A stretch of 47,380 bases of DNA, taken from assembly GCA_002729125.1 (NCBI GenBank), contig PBTQ01000026.1, positions 1-47,380 on the forward strand, read 5' to 3'. This DNA comes from Acidimicrobiaceae bacterium (GTDB taxonomy: Bacteria > Actinomycetota > Acidimicrobiia > Acidimicrobiales > Aldehydirespiratoraceae). Positions 10,071-18,746 of this stretch are shown one piece after another. The translations under genes were made by a program, and so were the position numbers. Numbering within the stretch: position 1 is the stretch's first letter; every line of letters starts with the position of its first letter. A model generated the notes under the pieces. The model had not been told where the DNA came from. It did not search any database and saw only the letters and a list, made by a program, of their open reading frames with translations.

Positions 10071-10076
10071 CACCGG

Positions 10077-11282
10077 GTGGCCGCAGCTGAACGTCGCATC
10101 CTGACCCTCGCCATTGTGCTGGCCTCGGCGATGGTGGCCCAGGCGTTCGGACGATTCACGTGGGGGGTCGTGCTGCCCGACGCCCGAGATGATCTGCTCG
10201 ACGGATCGAACACGGCTGCCGGGTTGTTCGGCTCGCTGAATGTCGGCGCCTACCTCCTCGGCACGATCGTGGTCGCCTGGCTCGCGTCGCGATCCTCCCT
10301 CGTCGGTCTCGTGAAGGTCGGCCTGGTCCTTTCGACCTCAGGCCTGGCGCTCGCGTCATTCACGACCCGGCCGGCTGTGCTCGCCTTGGCTCTCGTGATC
10401 ATGGGGCTCGGCGGCGCAATCATCTGGGTACCCGTCCCCGGTATCGCCGCCCGGCAGTTCCCGCCGGAACGACGCGGGTTCGCGACCGGTATCGCCGGCG
10501 TCGGCATCGGGGTTGGCATCGTCTTTGCCGGTCGCATGGCGGCGTTCCTGCGCAGCGGTGAGCAAGACGTCTGGCAGACGCTCTACCGCATCGAACTTTG
10601 TATCGCCCTCATCGTCATCGCCTCGGCCTTCGTCTTCCTGCGGAGCCAGGGGGAACGGCCATCGGTGGCGGGCGGGTTCGGCGGCTTCGGTGCGTTGCGG
10701 CAGGTCCAGGGGTGGAAGGCCCTCACCGGTGCGTACTCGGCGTATGGCTTCAGTTACATCCTCGTCATCAGCTTCACCGTCGCCCGGCTTGAGGACGACG
10801 CCGGGTGGACCTCCGGGCGTGCGGCGCTCGCCTTCACCACGATCGGCTTCGCAGTGATCGCCGGCGGCCTCGTCGTTGGCTCAATCTCCGACCGGATCGG
10901 GCGCCGCCTCACGATGACGATCGCGTTCGTTTCGTGGGCGGTTGCGTCGATCGGGATTCTCACCGGCTCGCTCCCGGTGGTGCTGGTCTCGACCGTGCTG
11001 GTCGGCATCATGTTCAGCGGTATCCCGGCGACGATCATCGCCCATGTGGTGGCTCATGCCGACGAGCGGTCATTCGGTCCGGTGTTCTCGGCCACCACGC
11101 TTGCGTTCGGTATGGCCCAGGCGGTGTCGCCCCAGATCGGCGGCGCGATCGCCGATTGGCGTGGTTCGTTTACGCTGGTCTTCTGGTTGGCTGCAGTGGT
11201 GGCGCTGGTCGGGGCGATGACGGCGTGGTCGCTACCGGAGGACGACATCGAGGTCAGGGTCGATGCGCCCACCGATGCCTGA
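10077..11282 (+). CDS. MFS transporter (YbfB/YjiJ-like)
   Basis: The product is 401 aa with about twelve hydrophobic segments and the MFS loop motif GSISDRIGRRLTM between TM8 and TM9. Its first half (FGRFTWGVVLPDARDDL, then SLNVGAYLLGT) resembles the YbfB/YjiJ group of major facilitator permeases. It acts in the cytoplasmic membrane as a secondary carrier. The substrate is unknown. Its place behind the PLP pair makes an amino acid derivative a reasonable guess. The start is GTG at 10077. Confidence 0.88.
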   Translation: MAAAERRILTLAIVLASAMVAQAFGRFTWGVVLPDARDDLLDGSNTAAGLFGSLNVGAYLLGTIVVAWLASRSSLVGLVKVGLVLSTSGLALASFTTRPAVLALALVIMGLGGAIIWVPVPGIAARQFPPERRGFATGIAGVGIGVGIVFAGRMAAFLRSGEQDVWQTLYRIELCIALIVIASAFVFLRSQGERPSVAGGFGGFGALRQVQGWKALTGAYSAYGFSYILVISFTVARLEDDAGWTSGRAALAFTTIGFAVIAGGLVVGSISDRIGRRLTMTIAFVSWAVASIGILTGSLPVVLVSTVLVGIMFSGIPATIIAHVVAHADERSFGPVFSATTLAFGMAQAVSPQIGGAIADWRGSFTLVFWLAAVVALVGAMTAWSLPEDDIEVRVDAPTDA

Positions 11283-11294
11283 GTTCGAGCTTCT

Positions 11295-11316
11295 CTGCGG
11301 AGTGAAGTAGCCGCAG
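11295..11316. terminator. Weak hairpin between convergent genes
   Basis: CTGCGG and CCGCAG form a 6-bp stem with a 10-nt loop, 12 nt after the MFS stop and 31 nt before the convergent stop. There is no U-tract, so this is only a candidate bidirectional terminator. Confidence 0.25.
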
Positions 11317-11347
11317 CGCCTCCAGGTGCGGAATGGCGCCGCGGGAA

Positions 11348-11677
11348 TCACGCCTCGGGGTCGGCCTCGTAGAGCCACGCCGTTCCGGTGGAGCCATCGT
11401 CATAGGTGACCTCGACCTCGACCCGGCGATAGCCGGGGCCTTCGAAGTCGTCGATGCGGCGGAGATGCTGCTCGAGTTCGTCGCTCTCCAGCACGTGCAC
11501 CGGTGTGTCGGGCGCACCGGTGTCGAGGGTCATGCCCGGGTAGCCATCGGCAGGTCCCCAGGTGATGTCGTAGGTCCACCCTCGAACGGTGCCAGTCCGC
11601 CACTTGCCCGGGATCGATCGCACCTCGTAGTGGTTGCTCTCGCAGGGTCGGAGGGTGCCGTAGAACGCCATGCGCAT
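11348..11677 (-). CDS. Gamma-glutamylcyclotransferase-like (GGCT/AIG2 family) protein
   Basis: The product is 109 aa. The family signature YGTLRP lies at residues 6-11, where the backbone forms the substrate-binding loop; LDDFEG-type sequence (IDDFEGPGYRRVEVEV) follows near residue 75. GGCT-fold proteins cyclise gamma-glutamyl amino acids to 5-oxoproline, though many bacterial members are uncharacterised. ATG 11677 is preferred over ATG 11671 because TAGACA lies 6 nt before it. The gene is divergent from the MarR gene, with 60 nt between the starts. Confidence 0.8.
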   Translation of the reverse strand: MRMAFYGTLRPCESNHYEVRSIPGKWRTGTVRGWTYDITWGPADGYPGMTLDTGAPDTPVHVLESDELEQHLRRIDDFEGPGYRRVEVEVTYDDGSTGTAWLYEADPEA

Positions 11678-11683
11678 CGGGTC

Positions 11684-11689
11684 TGTCTA
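11684..11689 (-). promoter_or_regulatory. -10-like element of the GGCT gene
   Basis: TAGACA on the minus strand, 6 nt from ATG 11677. The last base departs from TANNNT. Confidence 0.35.
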
Positions 11690-11725
11690 GTGGCTGTTGG
11701 CGAGAAGTCCCGCAACGGCGACCGG

Positions 11726-11731
11726 TACGAT
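11726..11731 (+). promoter_or_regulatory. -10 element of the MarR gene
   Basis: TACGAT, then cctgct (6 nt), then GTG 11738. This hexamer, 6 nt from the start, also precedes the nucleotidyltransferase and CoA-transferase genes. Confidence 0.5.
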
Positions 11732-11737
11732 CCTGCT

Positions 11738-12241
11738 GTGACCGAACGAGACCAGGATCTGCTCGGTGGGCTCGCCCCGTTCGTCGGCGATCAGCACCGC
11801 TCGACCATCGGGGTGCTCGTTTCGGTGATGCGAACGGGCCGTCAGCTCGAGTCGTGGTTGAGCGTCACCCTCACCGCCGACGCGCTCGACACGTCGGAGT
11901 TCACCGCCCTTGTCACCTTGCTGATCGCTGGCGAGCCATACCGGCGATCGGCCGGTGAACTGTCGTCGTCGCTGGTGCAGACCACTGGTGGGACGACCAA
12001 GACGATCCGCCGACTAGAGGAGCGGGGTCTCGTCATGCGGGTCGACGACCCCGACGACGGTCGTCGAACCCTGATCGAGCTCACCGACCCCGGCCGTGCC
12101 CTCGCCGAGTCGACGCTGGAACTGGTCCTGGACGCCTTTGATCTCGATATCGGTGATCTGGGTGAAGCGGAACGCCATGATCTCGGTGCTGGGCTGGTGC
12201 GCCTCTCACTCGAACTCGACGACCGCCTCCGAAACCGCTGA
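11738..12241 (+). CDS. MarR-family transcriptional regulator
   Basis: The product is 167 aa with a winged helix-turn-helix. The recognition-helix region is GELSSSLVQTTGGTTKTIRR and the wing is VDDPDDGRRTLIELTD. The ORF track starts at 11333, but that extension overlaps the GGCT gene antisense. GTG 11738 fits family length and has TACGAT 6 nt upstream. MarR proteins are usually ligand-responsive repressors of divergent genes, and the GGCT gene across the 60-nt gap is the natural candidate. The last 36 nt overlap the 3' end of the convergent AddA-like gene. Confidence 0.87.
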   Translation: MTERDQDLLGGLAPFVGDQHRSTIGVLVSVMRTGRQLESWLSVTLTADALDTSEFTALVTLLIAGEPYRRSAGELSSSLVQTTGGTTKTIRRLEERGLVMRVDDPDDGRRTLIELTDPGRALAESTLELVLDAFDLDIGDLGEAERHDLGAGLVRLSLELDDRLRNR

Positions 12242-15200
12242 TGCCTCTGCCAGCTCAGCGGTGCTGGCCTTCACCTCGGCGATGGCCGCCGCCAGATCGG
12301 GGAGCTCGACCTCGACGGGACCGTCATCGTTGAGGAAGACGAACACCATGCGGTGGACCGCCTCACCAGTGGCGGCCTCGACGGCGGCGGCGTAGGCCGC
12401 CCCCTGGAGACGGTAGCGGGCGACCTTCGCGGCAACGGCCGCATCGTCGTGAACCTGATCGGTCTTCCAGTCGACGACAACGAGGCCGTTGGAACTGCGA
12501 TACAGCAAATCGACGTAGCCCTCGACGAGGTGATCGCCGATCGGGGCGGCAACCCACAGCTCTCGCCAGAACTCACCCGCCGCCGCTTCGGCGGCGACCG
12601 TCGTCTCGAGTGCGTGTCGGGCGAGTCGTTCGATCACATCCTGGCGGTTGGCCACTCCCTCAGCTGCGGCTTGGGCGGCCGCAGCTGCCGTCAGGTCGGC
12701 ACCGTCGGCGAGCCCGATGACCTGGAGCACGCCGTGCACCGCCCGCCCGACCGCCGTGCCGTAGCGGCCCTTCTGCCACGGCGGCAGATCCAGATCGCGC
12801 GGCCGCTTGTCGAGACCGGGATCCGCGGCCTCGGCTGCCTCCCGGGCGAGGGTGGTGGCGGCGACGACGGTCCGTGCGCTCGCCCGCTTGAGCGCGTCGC
12901 TGCGTTCGGTGAGCCAGGTGTCGCGATCGGGAATCGCCACCGGTTCAGGCGGACGGAGTGCCGGGCGTGACGCGATCGTCGGGACGAACGGCGTGGATAC
13001 CCCACATTCGTTGGCGGGTCCGGCCATGACCGACGCTCCGGTGGACGCAGTCGACTCGGTGCGATGCAGCGAGACGATCAGGTGATCGCGTGCTCGTGTG
13101 GCGGCGACGTAGAGGAGTCGGAGGCGTTCGTGTTCGTCCATCTGGTCGTCGATGGATTTCCAGGTGCTGTATCCCTTGGAGGTGACGTCCGACGACAAGC
13201 GCAATGCCGGCTTGCTGTCGGGTGGGAAGGAGATCGACGCGCCGCGATCCGCTTTCTGGATCTTGGTGGTCATACCGGCCAGCACGGTGATCGGGAACTC
13301 AAGACCCTTCGAGCCGTGGATGGTCATGATCCGCACACTGTCGTCGTCGGTCTCCGGCAACACCGTTTCCGACACCCGGGCATTGTCGGCACCCTGAAGG
13401 CGGGCCCAAAGGAGGTAGGCCCGCAGATCGACACCGCCGGCATCGACCCAGGCCCGAGCCTGATCGATCACGAAGCGCAGCCGCCGCCACACATCGCGAG
13501 GGTTGCCGCCGGCGATCGCGGTCTCGAGCACGCCCCGCTCGCGGATGAGTCGATCGAGAAGTTCGGCCGGGGTCGACCAGAGACGAGCCTCGTGGAGCTG
13601 CTGGAGGTGCTGCAGGCCGAGGGCAACCGGGTGGGTCTCGTGCCCCTCGGGGATCGGTGCTCGCAGGGTGAAACGGCCCCGCACGCCGAGGCGCCAGTGG
13701 GCGAGATCATCGTCGCCACAGCCGTAGACGAACGAGCGGAGCGCGGCGACGGTGGCGAGCTCGTCGGTCGGGTCGGCGACGGCGGCCAAGGCGAGCAGGA
13801 CCTCACGGATCTCGCGCGATGCGTAGACGAGCGATGAGGTCTCAGCGCGGTACGGCACTCCCACTGCGGTGAGTGCCGCCTCGAGCGCCGGCAGGCTTGT
13901 GCGTGAGGGAAGCAGGATGCAGACATCGCTGGCGATGGCGGCCCGCCAGCCCCCTTCGCCATCGTCGACGGACCACGGCGAGGGACCGTGGAGCAGCTCT
14001 GACACGGCGGCGGCGATGTCGCGACTCTCGACGGCGCGCAATTCGTCAGCGCTGAGCTTCTCTGCGTGGGTATCGGCGCCGAGCACGGCGACGGCCGGAC
14101 CGACAGGTGCCGACTCCTGGCGATGTGCCGAAAGGGCGACATACTCGGCCTGGCTTCCCGGCTCGGCGACGATCAAGGCGCCGAAGATGTCGTTGATCCA
14201 TTCGATGACCGATTCGGTGGTGCGGAAGTTGACGGTGAGGGCGGGGCGATCCGAGATGTGCTCTCGGGCGGTGAGAAAGGTGCCGATGTCGGCCCGACGG
14301 AACCGGTAGATCGACTGCTTCGGATCGCCGACAAGGAAGAGGCTCCCAGGACGGGTCTCGATCTCGTGCCACGCCTTGCCGGTGATGTCGATGGTGGGAT
14401 CGGCCGCGATCAGGACCGCGAGTTCGATCTGGATCGGGTCGGTGTCCTGGAACTCATCGAGCAACAGGCGGGGATACCGCGTGCCGAGCGAGTGCCTGAC
14501 CGCGACGCCGTGCTCAGGACTCCGCAACAGGCGGCGCGCCCGGACGAGCAGGTCGTGAAACTCGAGCCGACCGATCTCGCGCCGCTCCTCGGCGGTGTCG
14601 AGCACGAACCGACCCAGCCGAGCGGCCATGTGGGCGAGCGCCGCCGTGGTGACCTCGGCGACGGCATCGTCGCAGGCGGCGATCAGATCGGCGAAGGCTG
14701 CCCTGACGTCGGCGACGTCGATGGTCCACTTGTGCTTGTTGCCCTTGTTGCTGACTCGTATCGTCCGCGTTGCCTTGCGGGCGCTGCCCATGTCGGTGGC
14801 GATCGCCAGCGCGTCGATGTCGTCGAAGGCGCCGGCGAGATCGGCGCGGTTGTCGCGAAGATCTGGGAACCGAGCGAGCAGCGAATCGTCGTGGGCTGCG
14901 TACTGCCCCAGCTCGAGAATGTCGTCGATGCGGGTCAGGAGACCCGAACGATCAAAGGTCGGGGGCGTCGGTGCATCGAAGTCGAGTCGCTCCTCCACGA
15001 GATCCCAGTTGTCGGCCATCTGCAGGGTGAGGCTGCGCAGGTCATCGAGTCGAACACCGCACGCCTCGAGGCAGAGCAGCGTGTGGGCCATCGTGTCGTC
15101 GTCGAGCAGGGCATCGAGGAACACCTGCCAACGCTGCTCGAACTCGACCTGGCTGCTGATCTCGTCGAGGACGTCGACGCCGGGTGGCAGACCGGCCTCG

Positions 15201-15568
15201 ACGGGATGCTCGCCCAGCAGACGCTGCGCGTAGGAATGGAGGGTGCCGATGGCCGCACCGTCGAGCTGGAGCAGCGCCTCGGCGGCCCGATCCCTGCGTT
15301 GGGGATCGTAGTGGGCATTGCCGTCGTGGGCGGTCGCTTCGAAACGTTGCCGGACGCGGTCTCGAAGCTCGGCGGCGGCTTTCTCGGTGAAGGTGATCGC
15401 GGCGATCTGTTCGAGGGGGATGGCATCGTCGAGCACGAGCGCCTCCACCCGATCGACGAGCGCGCGGGTCTTGCCGGAACCGGCGCCCGCCTCGACGAAC
15501 TGGTTGGTGTCGCGGACGCCGACGATGCGGTCGCGGTGGGCCTGATCAACGGGGAGACGTTCAGGCAC
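12206..15568 (-). CDS. AddA/RecB-like UvrD-family helicase-nuclease
   Basis: The product is 1120 aa. Motifs in order: Walker A EAGAGSGKTR near residue 30, motif Ia AITFTEKAAAELRDR, Walker B LLLDEFQDTDPIQ, motif IV FRTTESVIEWIN, motifs V/VI MTIHGSKGLEFP and LLYVAATRARDHLIVSLH, then a C-terminal PD-(D/E)XK nuclease (EGYVDLLYRS, VVVDWKTDQV). It is the motor and nuclease subunit of a double-strand-break resection complex acting with the AddB-like protein. I chose GTG 15568, which has GGAGG 5 nt upstream and overlaps the AddB-like stop by 8 nt. The ATG at 15592 in the ORF track lacks such a site. Both genes form one unit on the minus strand. Confidence 0.88.
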   Translation of the reverse strand: MPERLPVDQAHRDRIVGVRDTNQFVEAGAGSGKTRALVDRVEALVLDDAIPLEQIAAITFTEKAAAELRDRVRQRFEATAHDGNAHYDPQRRDRAAEALLQLDGAAIGTLHSYAQRLLGEHPVEAGLPPGVDVLDEISSQVEFEQRWQVFLDALLDDDTMAHTLLCLEACGVRLDDLRSLTLQMADNWDLVEERLDFDAPTPPTFDRSGLLTRIDDILELGQYAAHDDSLLARFPDLRDNRADLAGAFDDIDALAIATDMGSARKATRTIRVSNKGNKHKWTIDVADVRAAFADLIAACDDAVAEVTTAALAHMAARLGRFVLDTAEERREIGRLEFHDLLVRARRLLRSPEHGVAVRHSLGTRYPRLLLDEFQDTDPIQIELAVLIAADPTIDITGKAWHEIETRPGSLFLVGDPKQSIYRFRRADIGTFLTAREHISDRPALTVNFRTTESVIEWINDIFGALIVAEPGSQAEYVALSAHRQESAPVGPAVAVLGADTHAEKLSADELRAVESRDIAAAVSELLHGPSPWSVDDGEGGWRAAIASDVCILLPSRTSLPALEAALTAVGVPYRAETSSLVYASREIREVLLALAAVADPTDELATVAALRSFVYGCGDDDLAHWRLGVRGRFTLRAPIPEGHETHPVALGLQHLQQLHEARLWSTPAELLDRLIRERGVLETAIAGGNPRDVWRRLRFVIDQARAWVDAGGVDLRAYLLWARLQGADNARVSETVLPETDDDSVRIMTIHGSKGLEFPITVLAGMTTKIQKADRGASISFPPDSKPALRLSSDVTSKGYSTWKSIDDQMDEHERLRLLYVAATRARDHLIVSLHRTESTASTGASVMAGPANECGVSTPFVPTIASRPALRPPEPVAIPDRDTWLTERSDALKRASARTVVAATTLAREAAEAADPGLDKRPRDLDLPPWQKGRYGTAVGRAVHGVLQVIGLADGADLTAAAAAQAAAEGVANRQDVIERLARHALETTVAAEAAAGEFWRELWVAAPIGDHLVEGYVDLLYRSSNGLVVVDWKTDQVHDDAAVAAKVARYRLQGAAYAAAVEAATGEAVHRMVFVFLNDDGPVEVELPDLAAAIAEVKASTAELAEASAVSEAVVEFE

Positions 15569-18500
15569 GGTCGCCTCCGCACAGATCGACATAGTCGGCC
15601 AGCTCGGGATGGAGGGCGAGCCGCTGCCAGTCGTCGTGCTGATGACTCAGACCGAGGGCGTCGGGTTCGCAGTATGGACAGTCGACCCAGGTCCGGTATC
15701 CCGGTGCGGCGGGGTGAGCGGGGAAGTGTCCTGCGGCGATGCCATCGACGATGCGGCCGACCGTGTCGAGGGTGGCGGCCTCGATCTCGGGGCGAACGGG
15801 GTAGCCGACTGTCGAGAACCCACCCTTGTTCGTGACGAACCAGTAAAGGCCGCGGCTCGGCGCATCGGGTCGGTGCAGGATCTGGCGGGCGGCAAGGCTG
15901 TACAGCACCAACTGCAGATGGGTGCCGCCGGGGGTGGGGTTGTCCTCGGTGATGTCCTTGTAGGAGCGGGCCGAGCCGGTCTTGTAGTCGATGATGATCA
16001 CGGTGCCGTCGGGAGTCTCGTCGACACGATCGATCGCGCCTCGCACGGAGAGGGTGCGACCGTCGGCGAGCGGGATCTCAACCGGTGGTGTGGGGGACCC
16101 GGGCATGCCGAACGGCAGCTCGGTGGCGATCGGTCGGCTGCTGAACGCCGCCCGTTGGGTGTTGTCGAAGTCGACGAAGTCTTCGAGGTCGCGCAGTAGG
16201 ACCTGATGATCGCGTCCCCAGTAGACGCGCCGACCGACGAGTCCGCGCTGCTGCAGCCGGCTCGCCTCCTGCCCGGCGAGTTCGCGTAGATGACTGACCG
16301 CTGTCTCGGGCCAGGCAGTGCCGGGCTCGGGGATGGTTTCCGAATGCAGTGCCTCGGTGATCCAGGTGTCGAGCGTGTCGTGCACCATCGAGCCGAGGGT
16401 GAGCGGGGAGATCCGGTACTGCTCCTTGGGATCCTCCACTGGCGAGACGCCGAGGACGTAGCGGACGAAGTAGGCGTGGGGACACACGGCCCACTTCTCC
16501 AAGCGGGTGGCCGAAACGACCTGGCCGGGTCCGGTCGGATCGGGAAGGACGACGCCACGGAGGTCGCCGTCGGTGGCGAGGTTGCCGTCGAAGCGGGTGT
16601 AGTCGGGCGACAGGCGGGCGGTGAGGAGCTCGGCACCGGTTCGGACTTCGGGCCGGGCGGCGGGCACGGCCGATTCGGCGAACGGGCGACCCGCTTCGGT
16701 GTGGTCGAGGAGCGACCGGATGTCGTACTCCTGCACGGACGTGGGGAAGTCGGTGCGTCGGAGTCCGGCAACGAAGGACGGGATCTCGACGAGCCACTCG
16801 CCGGTGCTCGGAGCGAGGCGCTCGGCGGAGGGCCGCACCCCGTCGCGGGCCTCGGTGGTGTCGAGCAGCCAGCGTGACGGCGCTCGCTCGGCGTTGCGGC
16901 GCAAGTCGCCCCGGGGGAAGGTCATGGTCACATGGCTCGCCGCCGCCATGGTGGCGAGCAGGGCCCGATGATCGTCGTGCACGAGTTCGCTGCGTTGGGG
17001 AAGATCGGGGCCGACGACCGCCCGGTAGCGGTCGGGGAGCAGCGGATCGTCGCGGCGTCGGGCCGGGAACGAACCCTCTGCCATGCCGACGACGATCACC
17101 TCGTCGAGTTCGAGCCCCAGCGCTGCGGCGGCCGTGCCGACGAGCACGCCGTTGCCGAAGGTGCCTCGGCGGCCGAGGTCGTCGCCGAGTTGGAGTTGGA
17201 GGGCTCGGCGGAAGGCCGCTGTCGAGGGGTTGGGATCGATGCCGTCGAGGTCGCCAAGCCGGTCGATGGCGGCATCGATGCGCTGGGCGGCGGCCTGCTC
17301 CTCCGGTGGCCAGTCGCCCCGGAGTGATTCGCCTCCCAGATAGGTGGGTACGAGTGAGCGACACCAGTGCGCCAGGCCCGACCAGGAGGACGCCTGCCGG
17401 CCGGGCTGCAGCGCCCGGGCGAGGGTGGTGATGAACTCGGCAAGGCCTCGGGCGATCGCAGCGTCGCGATGCAGCTGCTCGGCACGCCACCCCTGCTCGT
17501 CGTCGCGTTCGGCCCGGGCGGCATCGGCTTCGAGATCGTCGGCGTGGCGTCCGAGTCGGGACTCCCACTGCTCGAGGCCGGCGACGACACCGGCGGCCCG
17601 GGAGGCCCGCTCCCATGCGGCGACCGGTGCCGGGCGGTTGCCGACGCCACGAATGGGGGCTCCGGCCAACCAGGCGGTGACGTCGTGGCGGGAGAGATCG
17701 TGATCGGGGAGGGCGAGGAGCGCGAGCAGCGAACGGCCGAGGAGCGATGTGTCGGCAGTGCGAATCGCTGAGCCGAACCAGGGGATGTCGGCGGCGTCGA
17801 GCGCATCGCCGATCAGTCGGGCGTACGGGTCGCGGGTGCCGTACAGCACGGCGATACGGCCGAGCGGTGTGCCGCGACGGGTGGCGTCGACCACCAGACG
17901 GAGCGCGTGGCGGACCTCGTCGTCGGCGTCGGAGACGCTGAGCGCATGATCGGCGATGGCGGGTACGACGGTGGGGCCACTCGGCCACGCACCGCCGATC
18001 GACTCGACCGATCGCTGGACGGCCGAATCGGCCTCGGTTGAGCCGGTGATTCCCGCGATCACCGAAAGGTGGTGGTCTTCGGCGATGGCCTGGAGCAGAT
18101 GGGCCTGGCCCAACGAGAGGCGCTGAGGGAGGAAGAGGATCGTGGGGCCGAGATCGGCGAGCACAGGAGGTGAGGTCGGAACGGCATCGACGGCGGCACG
18201 GACGAGATCCTGCTCGTTGCTGAACCTGGGCCGCAGCCGCTCGCTGACCGCCCGGTGCACGCGCACGACGTCGGCGGTTCGGGGTGATGTGGCAGCGAGG
18301 CGCTCGAGCCCGGAGGGACCCACCTCGGACAGGGTCCGGTGTGCCCGCACGAGCGAGCGCTCGGTGGCCGGGTGGGAGGCGACCCCGCCGAAGTGCCCCG
18401 GCTCGTCGGCCAGCACCGCTCGCACTGCGCCGGCGAGCAACGGGGTGGAGATGGGTCGCCGTCCGGTGGCGGCGACCGTCGCGGCCCCGAGGAGTTCGGC

Positions 18501-18701
18501 GAGTCGGTACGGGGTGAGGAAGGTGACGGCGGCGATCCCGCCGGCGTGGCCGAGCGCTCGGCGAGCGGCGATGCCGATGGGGTTGGACGAGACGACGACC
18601 GACACCGGACGGAGCGGGTCGCCACCCTTCAGCCGGGCGATCTCGGCTGCCAGTGCCCGGTGGGCATCGGCGCCGTACGGCGTGGTGTCGATCTGGATCA
18701 T
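15561..18701 (-). CDS. AddB/RecC-like helicase-fold protein with PD-(D/E)XK nuclease
   Basis: The product is 1046 aa. The C-terminal nuclease is clear: RGAIDRVDETPDG, then VIIIDYKTGSA. The N-terminal superfamily 1 domain lacks a Walker A GxGKT at the expected place (VVVSSNPIGIAARRAL), so it probably does not hydrolyse ATP, as is known for inactivated RecC-type subunits. AddB nucleases usually hold a 4Fe-4S cluster with four Cys. Here I see VCPHAY and then CPYCEPDALG, where the third Cys of the C-x2-C-x5-C cluster is Gly. Upstream, TACGAT lies 9 nt before ATG 18701. The AddA-like gene follows with an 8-nt overlap. Confidence 0.8.
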   Translation of the reverse strand: MIQIDTTPYGADAHRALAAEIARLKGGDPLRPVSVVVSSNPIGIAARRALGHAGGIAAVTFLTPYRLAELLGAATVAATGRRPISTPLLAGAVRAVLADEPGHFGGVASHPATERSLVRAHRTLSEVGPSGLERLAATSPRTADVVRVHRAVSERLRPRFSNEQDLVRAAVDAVPTSPPVLADLGPTILFLPQRLSLGQAHLLQAIAEDHHLSVIAGITGSTEADSAVQRSVESIGGAWPSGPTVVPAIADHALSVSDADDEVRHALRLVVDATRRGTPLGRIAVLYGTRDPYARLIGDALDAADIPWFGSAIRTADTSLLGRSLLALLALPDHDLSRHDVTAWLAGAPIRGVGNRPAPVAAWERASRAAGVVAGLEQWESRLGRHADDLEADAARAERDDEQGWRAEQLHRDAAIARGLAEFITTLARALQPGRQASSWSGLAHWCRSLVPTYLGGESLRGDWPPEEQAAAQRIDAAIDRLGDLDGIDPNPSTAAFRRALQLQLGDDLGRRGTFGNGVLVGTAAAALGLELDEVIVVGMAEGSFPARRRDDPLLPDRYRAVVGPDLPQRSELVHDDHRALLATMAAASHVTMTFPRGDLRRNAERAPSRWLLDTTEARDGVRPSAERLAPSTGEWLVEIPSFVAGLRRTDFPTSVQEYDIRSLLDHTEAGRPFAESAVPAARPEVRTGAELLTARLSPDYTRFDGNLATDGDLRGVVLPDPTGPGQVVSATRLEKWAVCPHAYFVRYVLGVSPVEDPKEQYRISPLTLGSMVHDTLDTWITEALHSETIPEPGTAWPETAVSHLRELAGQEASRLQQRGLVGRRVYWGRDHQVLLRDLEDFVDFDNTQRAAFSSRPIATELPFGMPGSPTPPVEIPLADGRTLSVRGAIDRVDETPDGTVIIIDYKTGSARSYKDITEDNPTPGGTHLQLVLYSLAARQILHRPDAPSRGLYWFVTNKGGFSTVGYPVRPEIEAATLDTVGRIVDGIAAGHFPAHPAAPGYRTWVDCPYCEPDALGLSHQHDDWQRLALHPELADYVDLCGGDRA

Positions 18702-18710
18702 CGAGCTCTG

Positions 18711-18716
18711 ATCGTA
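18711..18716 (-). promoter_or_regulatory. -10 element of the AddB-AddA-like unit
   Basis: TACGAT on the minus strand, 9 nt before ATG 18701, inside the 45-nt gap after the sulfatase stop. Confidence 0.35.
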
Positions 18717-18746
18717 GGCAGGGGGCGTGACAATCGTCTGGTGTCG

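Noticed and set aside
14066-15835. 589-aa plus-strand ORF
   Set aside because: Antisense to the AddA-like gene, whose helicase motifs are complete in order.
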